A DNA stretch of 64,000 nt. Source: Paenibacillus_AP thailandensis (GTDB taxonomy: Bacteria; Bacillota; Bacilli; Paenibacillales; Paenibacillaceae). The stretch spans positions 124,001 through 188,000 of the forward strand of contig NZ_JBHUMY010000016.1 in assembly GCF_042685365.1 (NCBI RefSeq). Reading direction: 5' to 3'. The position numbers and the translations under genes were made by a program. Shown piece by piece: positions 8,235-17,392 of the stretch; the first letter of the stretch is position 1, and each line of letters starts with the position of its first letter. The notes beneath the pieces were generated by a model, which was given only the letters and a program-made list of their open reading frames with translations, was not told the origin of the DNA and ran no database searches.

Positions 8235-8822
8235 TTAACCGCTGACCTTAACCATGGCCGGGCGCAATACGCGCTCCTTCAGCATATAGCCTTTCTGCAC
8301 TTCTTCCACGACGATGCCTTCTTCGTGCTCCTCGGACTCGACCTGCATGATCGCCTGATGATATTCCGGGTTAAACGGCTCGCCTACCGATTGGATCGGC
8401 TTCAACCCTTCTTGCTCCAGCGTCTGCGACAGCTGGCGGAAAATCATGTCGACGCCCTTGACGAACGATTCGGATTCTCCGCCTTGCGGCGCTGCCGTCA
8501 GCGCCCGTTCGAAGTTGTCGACGATCGGAAGAAGCTGCGTAATGAGCTTCATGGAAGCGTAAGCGGAAAGCTCTTCTTTTTCTTTCAGCGTACGGCGGCG
8601 GTAATTGTCGAAATCCGCCTGCGCGCGCAAGTAACGCTGTTGATTCTCCTCGGCCAGCTTCTCCAGCTCGGCGTAACGGGAATCTTCCGGTTGTTGTTGT
8701 TCAGCGGTCTCGACGCCCTCTTGTTCGACGGCCGCTTCCGCGGCGTTCGCCTCGGCCGCTTCTTCCGCGGCCGCTTGAGCGGCTTCCGCTGCTTCATGAT
8801 ACTCTTGCTCTTTCGTGCTCAC
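8235..8822 (-). CDS. grpE: nucleotide exchange factor GrpE
   Basis: Nucleotide exchange factor for DnaK, 195 residues. The first 60 residues are an acidic, Ala/Glu-rich low-complexity tail typical of Paenibacillus-type GrpE. A long coiled-coil helix follows (YAELEKLAEENQQRYLRAQA, DFDNYRRR), then the beta-wing domain with IQSVGEPFNPEYHQAIM and YMLKERVLRPAMVKV. The start is GTG at 8822, set by TAAGGAGGTGAAAAGT directly upstream; longer in-frame starts overlap hrcA without a ribosome binding site. It lies 25 bp downstream of hrcA and is part of the heat-shock operon. Confidence 0.96.
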   Translation of the reverse strand: MSTKEQEYHEAAEAAQAAAEEAAEANAAEAAVEQEGVETAEQQQPEDSRYAELEKLAEENQQRYLRAQADFDNYRRRTLKEKEELSAYASMKLITQLLPIVDNFERALTAAPQGGESESFVKGVDMIFRQLSQTLEQEGLKPIQSVGEPFNPEYHQAIMQVESEEHEEGIVVEEVQKGYMLKERVLRPAMVKVSG

Positions 8823-8847
8823 ACTTTTCACCTCCTTAAAATAGCCC

Positions 8848-9873
8848 TTATTTATACCATCGGCCCAGCAGCACATGCATTTTTTTGGAAAGAACGTCCA
8901 GCAGGCTGATGACTTTGCCGTATTCCATTCTCGTCGGACCGAGAATGCCGATCGTGCCGACCGTCTGCCCTTCGGCTTCATAGGTGGCGGTAATCAAGCT
9001 GCAATTCGAGATCGCTTCATGATCGTTCTCCGTTCCGATACGCACTTGTATGCCGGCAGGAAGCGAAGAGAACATTCGCATGATCGTCGGCGTTTCGTCC
9101 AGCAGATCGAGAATCGTCTTCACTTTCTCCACGTCCTTGAATTCCGGCTGCGTCAGCATATTCGTCGTGCCGCTCATAAAGACGCGATGTTCGTCGCCGT
9201 TCTGCAAGGCGCTGTCGAGCGCCTTCATGATCTGCTCGCAGTGGTCGACATAACGCTCGAGCTCCTGTCCCACTTCCGAATACAGCTTGGACTTGAGCCT
9301 TGCAAAAGGAACGCCGGCGAGCTTATGGTTCAAAATGTTGACGACCTTCTCCAGATCCTCCATCTTCATCTCGGCCGGAATCGTAATCGTCCGGTTCTCG
9401 ACATGCCCCGTATTCGTCACGATAATGGCGACGGCCGAGGTCTGGTCGAGCGGAACAAGCCCGAAATGCTTAAGCGTCGCACTGAACATTTCCGGCCCAA
9501 GCACGATCGACGTATAATTCGTCAGGTTGGACATGATCATGGCCGTATGCTGCACAACCTGCTCCATCTGCGTCATTTGCTCCGTAAAAAAAGAACGCAG
9601 CAGCTGCAAATCCTTTTCATCGACCTTATTGAGTTTTACCAGATGATCGACATAATAACGGTAACCTTTCGTCGACGGCACCCGGCCGGCCGACGTGTGC
9701 GGCTGCTCCAGAAATCCGAGCTCTTCCAAGTCCGCCATCTCATTACGGATGGTTGCAGGGCTGAAAGCAACGTCGCCGCGCTTCGAAATGCTGCGCGAAC
9801 CGACCGGCTCGGCAGAGCGGATATAATCATCTACAATAGCGTTCAAAATCATACGTTGTCGATCCGTCAACAT
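8848..9873 (-). CDS. hrcA: heat-inducible transcription repressor HrcA
   Basis: Repressor that binds CIRCE and shuts off class I heat-shock genes; its folding is aided by GroE. It is 341 residues with an N-terminal winged helix (MLTDRQRMILNAIVDDYIRS; AEPVGSRSISKR; FSPATIRNEMADLEELGFLE), a GAF-like dimerisation part and the conserved end IGILGPTRMEYGKVISLLDV. The ATG at 9873 follows TACGGAGGAGGCAGTGAA. A longer reading that begins inside CIRCE is rejected. First gene of hrcA-grpE-dnaK-dnaJ; the CIRCE at 9920-9946 implies autoregulation. Confidence 0.97.
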   Translation of the reverse strand: MLTDRQRMILNAIVDDYIRSAEPVGSRSISKRGDVAFSPATIRNEMADLEELGFLEQPHTSAGRVPSTKGYRYYVDHLVKLNKVDEKDLQLLRSFFTEQMTQMEQVVQHTAMIMSNLTNYTSIVLGPEMFSATLKHFGLVPLDQTSAVAIIVTNTGHVENRTITIPAEMKMEDLEKVVNILNHKLAGVPFARLKSKLYSEVGQELERYVDHCEQIMKALDSALQNGDEHRVFMSGTTNMLTQPEFKDVEKVKTILDLLDETPTIMRMFSSLPAGIQVRIGTENDHEAISNCSLITATYEAEGQTVGTIGILGPTRMEYGKVISLLDVLSKKMHVLLGRWYK

Positions 9874-9919
9874 TTCACTGCCTCCTCCGTATTTATGAAC
9901 AGCTTGTTCTTGGATCTCG

Positions 9920-9946
9920 TTAGCACTCAACCATGTCGAGTGCTAA
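9920..9946 (-). promoter_or_regulatory. CIRCE operator (HrcA-binding site)
   Basis: Exact consensus inverted repeat TTAGCACTC - 9 nt - GAGTGCTAA, located just downstream of the hrcA promoter -10 box, so bound HrcA would cover the transcription start. It is the only CIRCE seen in the window. Confidence 0.98.
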
Positions 9947-9957
9947 TCATTAATACA

Positions 9958-9987
9958 AAAATACCAAACCGCCTTTGCCGTTGTCAA
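9958..9987 (-). promoter_or_regulatory. sigma-A promoter of the hrcA operon
   Basis: Minus-strand TTGACA (9982-9987), 18-nt spacer, TATTTT (9958-9963), immediately upstream of CIRCE. Confidence 0.7.
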
Positions 9988-10037
9988 GTCGGTTCGCTAT
10001 TTTCCGCCTCGCTTATCGGCCGCATTGATTTCAGGAT

Positions 10038-10070
10038 AAAAAAAGAAAGCCCCGGCCGCCGGCGGGCGGG
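10038..10070 (-). terminator. terminator upstream of hrcA promoter
   Basis: Minus-strand GC-rich palindrome (CCCGCC CGCC GGCGG CCGGG) followed by GCTTTCTTTTTTTAT. It probably ends the transcript of the GNAT gene before the hrcA promoter. The 9,988-10,247 stretch otherwise holds no gene that I can support. Confidence 0.5.
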
Positions 10071-10247
10071 TGCAGGACTTCCTGTATTCACGTTGGTTCC
10101 AAAAAGGAATCGAAAACTCGCAAACGACCTCGGTGCGTTTAATCGTGTCGTGAAGCCGGAGCGCACCGTCCGCGCAGCCGTTGACGACACCGGCGCTGCT
10201 CAATCGTTCGGATCCCCTTCGCCGGTAGAATAGCCGAGCACATAAGT

Positions 10248-10727
10248 TCAGCCGATCGTTTTCAATACCGCAATCTCGTCGCAAGCATGCTGCTTCGGGC
10301 AATGAACGCAGTCGGTCCATACTTTCTCCGGGAAAATCTCCTTATCGACAACGGCAAACCCGTTTTTCTCAAAAAACGATACCGCATAAGTGAGCGCCAT
10401 GATTTTCGGTACGGCTTGCTCCTTCGCTAGCTCGATCAACCGGTTCACCAGCTTGCTTCCGATGCCAAGCCCCTTGTAGCCTTCCGTCATGCCCAAGGAA
10501 CGGATCTCCACCAAGTCGGGACCGAGCCGCGTCAGCGATCCGCAGCCGACGACTTCGCCTTCCACCTCGGCTACGACAAACGTATCGATCTGCCTCGCAA
10601 GCACTTCCTTCGATCGCGGGAGCATAATCCCTTTCTGCGCGTAACCCTGTATTAAATGAAACAACGTTTCAATATCGTCTTCATTTGCTCTTCTGCAAAC
10701 GGCTTCCAGCTTGCTTGTCGTCTTCAT
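10248..10727 (-). CDS. GNAT family N-acetyltransferase, ArgA-like
   Basis: 159-residue single-domain acetyltransferase. The acetyl-CoA-binding motif A is visible as VEIRSLGMTEGYKGLGIGSKLVNRLI (about residues 93-118; Q/RxxGxG/A in the form KGLGIG). The C-terminal WTDCVHCPKQHACDEIAV, with two cysteine pairs, resembles short stand-alone N-acetylglutamate synthase-like proteins, so an amino group of an amino acid is a possible substrate; this is inference. It lies between hemW and hrcA, where B. subtilis has no gene. No arg genes are nearby. Confidence 0.85.
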   Translation of the reverse strand: MKTTSKLEAVCRRANEDDIETLFHLIQGYAQKGIMLPRSKEVLARQIDTFVVAEVEGEVVGCGSLTRLGPDLVEIRSLGMTEGYKGLGIGSKLVNRLIELAKEQAVPKIMALTYAVSFFEKNGFAVVDKEIFPEKVWTDCVHCPKQHACDEIAVLKTIG

Positions 10728-10885
10728 GGCCGCTACTCGCCCCCGTTCCCCTGCATATTCATTTCAGCAATATGAATAAATATACATCAAGGCGAATCGA
10801 TGCACAAGTAGGCGCACCCATTTTTTTATAAAACTTGAACGACTCGCTTTGTACGCCGTCCATTTCGGAAACCGTCTGAATGAGT

Positions 10886-12058
10886 TTATTCGCCGATGAA
10901 CGCGCCAAACACTTCGTTGCCGAAAATAACGCCTTTGTCCGTCAGACGGTAAACGGTATCGTCCTGCATATCGATTCGCTCCAGCAAGCCGCCTTGCATA
11001 AGCCCCGCGATCGCTTGCCCGAACCGGTCCTCAAGCCGCTCGCCCGGAAACTGCTTGGCGAAATCGGCAGCCCGCACCCCTTCCAGCAGCCTTAAGCCTA
11101 CCATCATAAAGTCTTCCATCGCTTCCGATTCCGGTACGGCGTTCTCCTCCAGCCTCGGGTAACCGTCCTTGCTCTTGTCGATATAGGGCTGAATGCCTTT
11201 CACGTTGACGTGGCGGAGCCGGCCGGCGTAGCCGTGCGCTCCCGCTCCCAAGCCGTAATACGGCTCGTTGCGCCAGTATACCGTGTTATGGCGGCTTTCA
11301 TAGCCCGGACGGGCAAAATTGCTGATTTCATAATGTTTGTACCCGGCACCTTTAAGACGCTCCATCAGCAGCAAGTACATTTGAAGCTCGTCCTCCTCGG
11401 CCGGAAGCGGCAGCTCGTTGCGCTCGTACATGGTATGGAACAGCGTGTTCTCCTCCACCTTTAAGCTGTACAGCGAATAATGGGGCAGATCAAGCTCGAG
11501 AGCCTTGTCGACGCTGCGGGCGAGCAGCTCCACGGTTTGATCCGGAAGCCCGAACATCAGATCGATGGACAAATTCGTAAAGCCTGCCGCCCTGGCGTTC
11601 TCCAGGCTGCGGTAAACGTCGTCCGTATTATGGATGCGGCCGATTCGCTCCAGCAGCCCGTTGTCGAACGACTGGACGCCGAAGCTGATCCGGTTGACGC
11701 CGCCTTCCTTCATAGCCGCAAGCTTATCCGGATCGACCGTCCCGGGGTTCGCTTCCATCGTGAACTCGACGTTGTCCGCCAAAGGAAAATGCCGTTTCAC
11801 CGCTTGCAAAAACCGCTCCATTTGCGGCGGCGTCAATACGGTGGGCGTACCTCCTCCGACAAAGACGGTGTCGATCGTCTCCGGCGGCATATTCCGCACG
11901 GTCAACGCCATTTCGCGCTCCAGCGCGTCCAAATAATCGTCGACCGGCTGGCCTTTCAGCACATAGGACGTAAAATCGCAATAAAAGCATTTGTTCGTGC
12001 AAAACGGGATATGAATGTAAAGCGCGCGCGGCGCTTGAACGGCTAACGGTGTTTTCAT
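10886..12058 (-). CDS. hemW: HemW, heme chaperone (radical SAM, HemN-like)
   Basis: Radical-SAM protein of 390 residues, long annotated as oxygen-independent coproporphyrinogen III oxidase, but in this subfamily regarded as a heme chaperone. The cluster motif is C20-TNK-C24-FY-C27. It has the radical-SAM GGGTPT motif, SFGVQSFDNGLLERIGR and the C-terminal HemN_C winged-helix part (MEDFMMVGLRL ... LTDKGVIFGNEVF). It corresponds to B. subtilis YqeR/HemN between lepA and hrcA. Start ATG with AGGGAGG upstream. A hairpin at 12095-12127 lies between lepA and this gene. Confidence 0.9.
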   Translation of the reverse strand: MKTPLAVQAPRALYIHIPFCTNKCFYCDFTSYVLKGQPVDDYLDALEREMALTVRNMPPETIDTVFVGGGTPTVLTPPQMERFLQAVKRHFPLADNVEFTMEANPGTVDPDKLAAMKEGGVNRISFGVQSFDNGLLERIGRIHNTDDVYRSLENARAAGFTNLSIDLMFGLPDQTVELLARSVDKALELDLPHYSLYSLKVEENTLFHTMYERNELPLPAEEDELQMYLLLMERLKGAGYKHYEISNFARPGYESRHNTVYWRNEPYYGLGAGAHGYAGRLRHVNVKGIQPYIDKSKDGYPRLEENAVPESEAMEDFMMVGLRLLEGVRAADFAKQFPGERLEDRFGQAIAGLMQGGLLERIDMQDDTVYRLTDKGVIFGNEVFGAFIGE

Positions 12059-12089
12059 CTTTCCCGACCTCCCTTATCGCTGAAAACGG

Positions 12090-12130
12090 CGAAACCGCAC
12101 GGTCCGTCGTAAGCGAGACCCGTGCGGCTT
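12090..12130 (-). terminator. possible terminator after lepA
   Basis: Minus-strand CCGCACGG / CCGTGCGG stem with a 17-nt loop followed by TTTCGCCGTTTTC. It lies 25 bp past the lepA stop. The interrupted U tract makes it a partial terminator at best. Confidence 0.45.
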
Positions 12131-12152
12131 CACCTTTATAATCATGCTGCGC

Positions 12153-13970
12153 TCAGTCTTCGTCGATTTTCAATACCGCCATAAACGCTTCTTGCGGCAC
12201 CTCGACGCTTCCGACCTGCTTCATCCGCTTTTTGCCTTCCTTCTGCTTCTCGAGCAGCTTGCGCTTCCGCGAAATGTCGCCGCCGTAGCATTTGGCGAGG
12301 ACGTTTTTGCGCATCGCCTTAACCGTCTCGCGCGCGATAACCTTCGTGCCGATGGACGCTTGCACGGGCACTTCGAACATTTGGCGGGGAATAAGCTCCT
12401 TCAGCTTCTCGCAAATGATCCGCCCGCGCTGATAGGCGCGGTCGCGGTGCACGATAACCGACAAGGCATCGACCTTCTCGTTATTGAGCAAGATGTCCAT
12501 CTTCACCAGATTCGATCTGCGGTAGCCCGACAGCTCGTAGTCGAACGAAGCGTATCCTTTCGTCCGCGACTTAAGCTGATCGAAGAAATCGTAGACGATT
12601 TCCGAAAGCGGAATTTCGTATTTCAGCGTCACGCGGTTCGTATCCAAATATTCCATATTGACGAATTCGCCGCGTTTGCCCTGGCATAAATCCATAATCG
12701 CGCCGACAAAGTCGTTAGGCACGATAATCGAAGCTTTGACGTACGGCTCCTCGACGTAGTCCAGCTTGCCCGACTCCGGATAGTTCGACGGGTTGTCGAT
12801 GGAAAGCTGCTCGCCGTTCGTAAGCGTCACCTTGTAAATAACGCTTGGCGCCGTCGTGATGAGCGGAATGTTGAACTCGCGCTCGATCCGCTCCTGAATA
12901 ATCTCCATATGCAGCAAGCCGAGGAAGCCGCAGCGGAAGCCGAAGCCAAGCGCCGAAGACGTCTCCGGCTCGAAGGTCAGCGAAGCGTCGTTCAGTTCCA
13001 GCTTCTCCAGCGCCTCGCGCAAGTCGTTGTAATCCTGCGTGTCGATCGGGTAAAGGCCGCAGAATACCATCGGGTTGATGCGGCGGTAGCCCGGTAGCGG
13101 CTCTGGAGCCGGCTTCTTGGCGTCCGTAATCGTATCGCCGACCCGGGTGTCGCCGACGCTTTTAATGCCCGCCACGACAAAGCCTACGTCGCCGACCGCC
13201 AGCTCGTCGACGATCGTCATGCGCGGCTTGAACGCGCCGACCTCAATCACCTCGAATTCCGCTCCCGTCGCCATGAAGCGGATCTTCTGGCCGGACTTGA
13301 TGCTTCCGTCCATGACGCGGACATACACGATAACGCCTTTGTACGGATCGTAATGCGAATCGAAAATAAGCGCCTTCAGCGGCTTGTCCGGGTCCCCTTC
13401 CGGCGCCGGCACCTTCGCCACGACCTGCTCCAATATTTCCTTGATGCCGATGCCGGCTTTCGCCGAAGCAAGCACCGCGTCGCCGGCGTCAAGGCCGATG
13501 ACGTCCTCGATTTCCTGCTTCACCCGGTCCGGCTCCGCGCTCGGCAAGTCGATTTTGTTGACGACCGGAAGAATTTCCAAGTTGTTGTCGAGCGCCAAAT
13601 AAACGTTGGCTAGCGTCTGCGCCTCGATGCCTTGGGCCGCGTCCACGACGAGCAGCGCCCCTTCGCATGCGGCGAGGCTGCGCGACACTTCGTACGTAAA
13701 GTCGACGTGCCCCGGGGTATCGATCAGATTCAAAATATATTCTTCGCCGTCGTCGGCGCGGTAAGCAAGACGGACAGCCTGCAGCTTGATCGTAATGCCG
13801 CGTTCGCGTTCCAGATCCATCTGGTCGAGCACTTGATCCTGCATTTCCCGGGACGTCAGCGCGCCCGTATATTCCAGGATGCGATCGGCCAATGTCGATT
13901 TGCCGTGGTCAATATGCGCTATGATCGAAAAATTTCTTATTTTCTTTTGCCGGTCACGAACGTCTGTCAT
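12153..13970 (-). CDS. lepA: elongation factor 4 (LepA)
   Basis: Ribosome-associated GTPase (EF4), 605 residues. G1 is AHIDHGKST (about residues 18-26), G3 DTPGH, G4 NKID. The LepA-specific C-terminal domain ends KEGKKRMKQVGSVEVPQEAFMAVLKID, as expected. The start ATG follows GGGGGATTGGC. It has its own sigma-A-like promoter at 14009-14037, inside or just past the end of the upstream yqxA-like gene. Syntenic with B. subtilis spoIIP-yqxA-lepA-hemN. Confidence 0.98.
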   Translation of the reverse strand: MTDVRDRQKKIRNFSIIAHIDHGKSTLADRILEYTGALTSREMQDQVLDQMDLERERGITIKLQAVRLAYRADDGEEYILNLIDTPGHVDFTYEVSRSLAACEGALLVVDAAQGIEAQTLANVYLALDNNLEILPVVNKIDLPSAEPDRVKQEIEDVIGLDAGDAVLASAKAGIGIKEILEQVVAKVPAPEGDPDKPLKALIFDSHYDPYKGVIVYVRVMDGSIKSGQKIRFMATGAEFEVIEVGAFKPRMTIVDELAVGDVGFVVAGIKSVGDTRVGDTITDAKKPAPEPLPGYRRINPMVFCGLYPIDTQDYNDLREALEKLELNDASLTFEPETSSALGFGFRCGFLGLLHMEIIQERIEREFNIPLITTAPSVIYKVTLTNGEQLSIDNPSNYPESGKLDYVEEPYVKASIIVPNDFVGAIMDLCQGKRGEFVNMEYLDTNRVTLKYEIPLSEIVYDFFDQLKSRTKGYASFDYELSGYRRSNLVKMDILLNNEKVDALSVIVHRDRAYQRGRIICEKLKELIPRQMFEVPVQASIGTKVIARETVKAMRKNVLAKCYGGDISRKRKLLEKQKEGKKRMKQVGSVEVPQEAFMAVLKIDED

Positions 13971-14008
13971 GCCAATCCCCCAACATATCCAATATCATCA
14001 TTCCATCT

Positions 14009-14037
14009 ATTATATCAGCAATGGGAGTAGCCATCAA
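14009..14037 (-). promoter_or_regulatory. sigma-A-type promoter for lepA
   Basis: Minus-strand TTGATG, 17-nt spacer, TATAAT, about 40 bp upstream of the lepA start codon and just after the stop of the upstream gene. Confidence 0.7.
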
Positions 14038-14076
14038 TGCGGCGCAACGGACATGCGAGGGGATCGGGCCTATCGG

Positions 14077-14496
14077 TCAATTCGTGACGGAATCGAACAG
14101 CGATACGACGAACCGGATTCCGCCCGTCGTAACCGACTCCAGCAAATCCGCGGTGCCGTCCGCCAGCCGGTTGATCGCGGGGGAGTCGTCCTCCTCGACC
14201 TTGATTCCTTCGGCAATCGCTTCCCGCTCCGCCAGCCGCTTTATTTCCTTCAATTCCTTCTCCAGCTCCGCGATCCGCACGGCTGCGCCTGCAGCCGCGT
14301 CCGTCTCGGCCATCCGTTCCGCCTGCCGCTCTTCCTCCTCCGCGCCCGCGGGCTCGCTTCCGACCGCAGAGGCGGCTGCGCCTTCGATCGGCCCGTAAAT
14401 CCGCTCGATGCCGGAAGTGGACACTTCCAAGCCGTATAACACGACGAACACGAGCGCTCCTCCGACCGCAATCCACTTGAACGCATCCTTAACCAT
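14077..14496 (-). CDS. YqxA-like membrane protein (syntenic with yqxA)
   Basis: 139-residue protein with an N-terminal membrane segment (about residues 8-24: WIAVGGALVFVVLYGLE), an alanine/glutamate-rich region and a predicted coiled coil (about 85-115, AELEKELKEIKRLAEREAIA), then a hydrophobic tail. It occupies the position of yqxA between spoIIP and lepA. B. subtilis YqxA is also a short single-pass protein of unknown function, but I cannot show homology beyond position and topology. Probably in the spoIIP transcript: the gap to spoIIP is 55 bp with no terminator. Confidence 0.7.
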   Translation of the reverse strand: MVKDAFKWIAVGGALVFVVLYGLEVSTSGIERIYGPIEGAAASAVGSEPAGAEEEERQAERMAETDAAAGAAVRIAELEKELKEIKRLAEREAIAEGIKVEEDDSPAINRLADGTADLLESVTTGGIRFVVSLFDSVTN

Positions 14497-14551
14497 CGTT
14501 GTCCTTCCTTTCTTCCATGAATTCTGCTTCCCTAAATTCCCCCGGGGCTTG

Positions 14552-15760
14552 TCAGCTTGCCGGCCCCATCACTTCCTCGGCGTCTTCCCAATAAAGGTCC
14601 GCGATCACTTCGGCAAGCGCGTCGGCCGTCCGGTAGCATTCCTCCAGCGTATTGTCCACGCCGCCGATTTCGATCAGCACGCTTCCGGGCGAAAGCGACT
14701 GGTTGTACTCGCCGTTCCCTTGCGACTTGCCCCATATCCCTCTCGACAATCCTTTATATTTTTTCTCCAGCGCGGTCTGAATTTTGGCGGCGAACGCTTC
14801 GTTCTGCTCCCAATTCGGATTTTTATGGCCGATGACGAAATATACTTGAGCGTAGCTTTTTCCGTTAATTGTCGTCGTCGTATGCTTGCGGGAATTGGAA
14901 TCCCGGTGGATGTCAAAAAAATATTTCAGCGACTTTTCGCTTGCCATCGCTTCCTTGACCGTCGCTTTCGAATATTTATAGGAGTACGCATAATCGTAAT
15001 CGGGGATCGCCTGAGCGTAATTGGTGTCCGAATGTACCGTCCCGATGCCGCGCTCCTCCAGCTTCTCGGCCAGCCGTTTGCCTACGAGCGTGATGTTGGT
15101 CGTTGTGGAATCGGCCGTTTCCGCACCTTCTTCCAGCTCCGGGAACCAAGATTCCTGATTATGGGAATGATAAATAAACACGACATTCTTCTTTGTTTCC
15201 GCTTTTCCGCCGTTTAATTCGCCGGGCGGAGCGGTCGGCTCGGGCTTCTCCGTTTCGGCCGGCGCGCCGGTCGGCTGCGGCTCGTCCGATTCCGCAGGCT
15301 CGTCCGGCACAATCGGCTCGTTGTCCTCCGGTCCGACCGAAGCGTCCGTTCCTTCGCCTTTCCGGATCAGGAACGCTTCGTTCCCTTTCATCCCGGGCAT
15401 TTGGCTCGCAAGCAAGCTTTTTGGATCGCTTGGATTGATGTCCGTCAACAGCCGCATGACGAAGCTGCCGATCTGATGTCCGGACAACGTCTCGCTTTGT
15501 TGCGAGGTTTCATAGGAAGGAAGCTCCATTCCCAGCATCTGTCCAAAAAAACCGCCCGATACCGACGCGGCGAATCCTTTCATACCGGACACCGGCTCCG
15601 CCGATGCTTCCCGCTGGACGATGCTAGCGGCTCCAATGACAACGAAAAAAATCATAGAGCAGAGAGAAATCGTAACAAACATGCGTCCGGTCGCCAGCAG
15701 CTGCCGAATTCTCTTGCTCTCCCGCGACAAATCCAGCATAATGAGCCTTTTCCGTTTCAT
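14552..15760 (-). CDS. spoIIP: stage II sporulation protein P, cell-wall hydrolase
   Basis: Peptidoglycan amidase/endopeptidase needed for engulfment during sporulation, working with SpoIID and SpoIIM at the septum. It is 402 residues: N-terminal signal anchor (about 22-45), a Pro/Glu/Thr-rich linker (about 130-190), and the SpoIIP domain with NVVFIYHSHNQESWFPEL, FDIHRDS and VLIEIGGVDNTLEE, whose histidines and glutamate form the zinc amidase site. ATG preceded by GAGGAGGG. A weak sigma-E-like -10 element (CATAGATT on the minus strand at 15788-15795) precedes it; a terminator separates it from gpr. Confidence 0.96.
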   Translation of the reverse strand: MKRKRLIMLDLSRESKRIRQLLATGRMFVTISLCSMIFFVVIGAASIVQREASAEPVSGMKGFAASVSGGFFGQMLGMELPSYETSQQSETLSGHQIGSFVMRLLTDINPSDPKSLLASQMPGMKGNEAFLIRKGEGTDASVGPEDNEPIVPDEPAESDEPQPTGAPAETEKPEPTAPPGELNGGKAETKKNVVFIYHSHNQESWFPELEEGAETADSTTTNITLVGKRLAEKLEERGIGTVHSDTNYAQAIPDYDYAYSYKYSKATVKEAMASEKSLKYFFDIHRDSNSRKHTTTTINGKSYAQVYFVIGHKNPNWEQNEAFAAKIQTALEKKYKGLSRGIWGKSQGNGEYNQSLSPGSVLIEIGGVDNTLEECYRTADALAEVIADLYWEDAEEVMGPAS

Positions 15761-15892
15761 TCTGAACCCTCCTCGTCTTGTGCTATTAATCTATGATAGA
15801 TTTTCAGCTCATAGAACCGGCGCGCAAAAGCAGATAGAATCTCACCTCTCAGCCGCAAGACGCCGGGGGTGAAGTTACATATAAACACATGT

Positions 15893-15919
15893 AAAAAAGC
15901 CTCCCCGGCCGGGGAGGCT
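15893..15919 (-). terminator. terminator of gpr
   Basis: Perfect stem GCCTCCCC / GGGGAGGC around CGGC, followed on the minus strand by TTTTTTAC, 17 bp past the gpr stop. Confidence 0.85.
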
Positions 15920-15935
15920 GTAGCGCCTGCTAGAA

Positions 15936-16940
15936 CTAATGCGTATAGGCCGCCACGTTCGACGTATCGACCGCTTCGTGCAGCGATGCGTTTAACCCGC
16001 TGGCGATAATATTGCCGATGTCCTCGATGAACTGGTCGATTTCCTTCGGCGTAACAAGCAGGTCGTGGCCGATCGGATTGAGCACCTCTTTGACGAGCTG
16101 TAGCCGCTCTTGTTCGTTCATCTGGTTAATCAAACCCAATATTTGATTCGTATCTCCGTTGACCGACTCGAAATGGCGGCGCATCAATTCGATCGTGCTG
16201 TTCACGATCGTAGAAGCGTACACGACCGTCGGCACCCCGATGGCGATGACCGGAATGCCCAATACTTCTTGCGTCAGCCCGCGCCGCTTGTTGCCGATGC
16301 CCGATCCCGGATGAATGCCCGTATCCGCGATCTGGATCGTCGTATTGACCCGGTCCAGCGTCCGGGAAGCAAGCGCGTCGATCGCGATAATGACGTCCGG
16401 ATGCGTCCGCTCGACGATGCCCTGCACGATTTCGCTCGATTCGATCCCCGTCGTGCCAAGCACGCCCGGCGCAACCGCGCTGACCGCGCGATAGCCCGGG
16501 GCCACCTGATCCGGCATCAATTCGAAGAAATGGCGGGTAACCATGACGTTCTCCACGACGATCGGACCAAGCGCGTCGGGCGTAACGTTCCAGTTGCCCA
16601 GACCAACGATAAGCACCTTGGCCGTACGTCCGATGCCGACCCGCTGCAGGAACGTCTCGAAATATTTGGCGAAGGTCGTCGCCACCCGGTCCTGAAGCTC
16701 GGTATCCTGGTTGCGCAAGCCCGGCACTTCGAGCGTAACGTAATGTCCTTGTATTTTATTGATCGCACGCGATCCTTCTTCCGTTTGCACATGAAGCTGG
16801 GTAACCTTGATGCCGTTCTCCTCCGACACTTCCGAAGTGACCCCCGGGATCGGCGAGCCCGTTCCCGACTCCGCCAGTTCCTTCGCTTCCAGCGCCAAAT
16901 CAATCTGCACGTTATACCGCTGCAAATCCAGATCTGCCAC
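15936..16940 (-). CDS. gpr: germination protease GPR
   Basis: Aspartic-type endopeptidase that degrades small acid-soluble spore proteins during germination. It is 334 residues, made as a zymogen in the forespore. Recognisable GPR segments are VLIVGLGNWNVTPDALGP, TGIESSEIVQGIVE, DVIIAIDALASR and the family signature HPGSGIGNKRRGL. The start is GTG at 16940 (AAGGAGCGATGAACGA GTG). In B. subtilis gpr and spoIIP can be co-transcribed; here a strong terminator follows gpr. No clear forespore promoter could be assigned by eye. Confidence 0.97.
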   Translation of the reverse strand: MADLDLQRYNVQIDLALEAKELAESGTGSPIPGVTSEVSEENGIKVTQLHVQTEEGSRAINKIQGHYVTLEVPGLRNQDTELQDRVATTFAKYFETFLQRVGIGRTAKVLIVGLGNWNVTPDALGPIVVENVMVTRHFFELMPDQVAPGYRAVSAVAPGVLGTTGIESSEIVQGIVERTHPDVIIAIDALASRTLDRVNTTIQIADTGIHPGSGIGNKRRGLTQEVLGIPVIAIGVPTVVYASTIVNSTIELMRRHFESVNGDTNQILGLINQMNEQERLQLVKEVLNPIGHDLLVTPKEIDQFIEDIGNIIASGLNASLHEAVDTSNVAAYTH

Positions 16941-17091
16941 TCGTTCATCGCTCCTTGCTGCATTCGATTTGTGCCGTTATTGTTTGCAAATTCGGCTTTT
17001 TCATACCAATTGGCGCTATTGCATTTTAAAGGTTCGCATGATAAGATATTTTAAGTTGTGTTGTCTAGCTCTTTCTAGGAGGTGAACGTAA

Positions 17092-17364
17092 ATGCCAAAC
17101 ATCAAATCCGCTGTTAAACGCGTCAAAACGAGCGAAAAACGTCGCGCTTTGAACGCTTCCCAAAAATCCGCTCTTCGCACGGCCGTTAAAACTGCTGACC
17201 AAGCTATCGCTGCAACAGACGTAGAAGCGGCTAAAGCTGCTCTGATCGTTGCTACGAAAAAATTGGACAAAGCCGTTACGAAAGGCCTGATCCATAAAAA
17301 CGCGGCTGCCCGCAAAAAATCCCGTCTTGCCAAAAAGCTGAACGCCCTGTCGGCTCAAGCTTAA
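17092..17364 (+). CDS. rpsT: 30S ribosomal protein S20
   Basis: 90-residue small-subunit protein that binds 16S rRNA. The sequence MPNIKSAVKRVKTSEKRRAL, repeated Lys/Arg/Ala helices, and KNAAARKKSRLAKKLNAL are characteristic. It is transcribed away from gpr, as in B. subtilis. CTAGGAGGTGAACGTAA precedes the ATG. An extended -10 (TGATAAGAT, about 17039-17047) lies upstream. Monocistronic, with a strong terminator 30 bp after the stop. Confidence 0.99.
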   Translation: MPNIKSAVKRVKTSEKRRALNASQKSALRTAVKTADQAIAATDVEAAKAALIVATKKLDKAVTKGLIHKNAAARKKSRLAKKLNALSAQA

Positions 17365-17392
17365 GGAGATCGGAATTTTGAGAAGAGCCATC

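Noticed and set aside
6343..8238. 631-codon open frame on the plus strand opposite dnaK
   Set aside because: It is a mirror of dnaK codon bias; no ribosome binding site, no recognisable domain, and dnaK is certain.
9984..10190. 68-codon minus-strand frame upstream of hrcA
   Set aside because: It spans the terminator and the -35 region of hrcA, has no ribosome binding site and low-complexity Arg/Pro composition.
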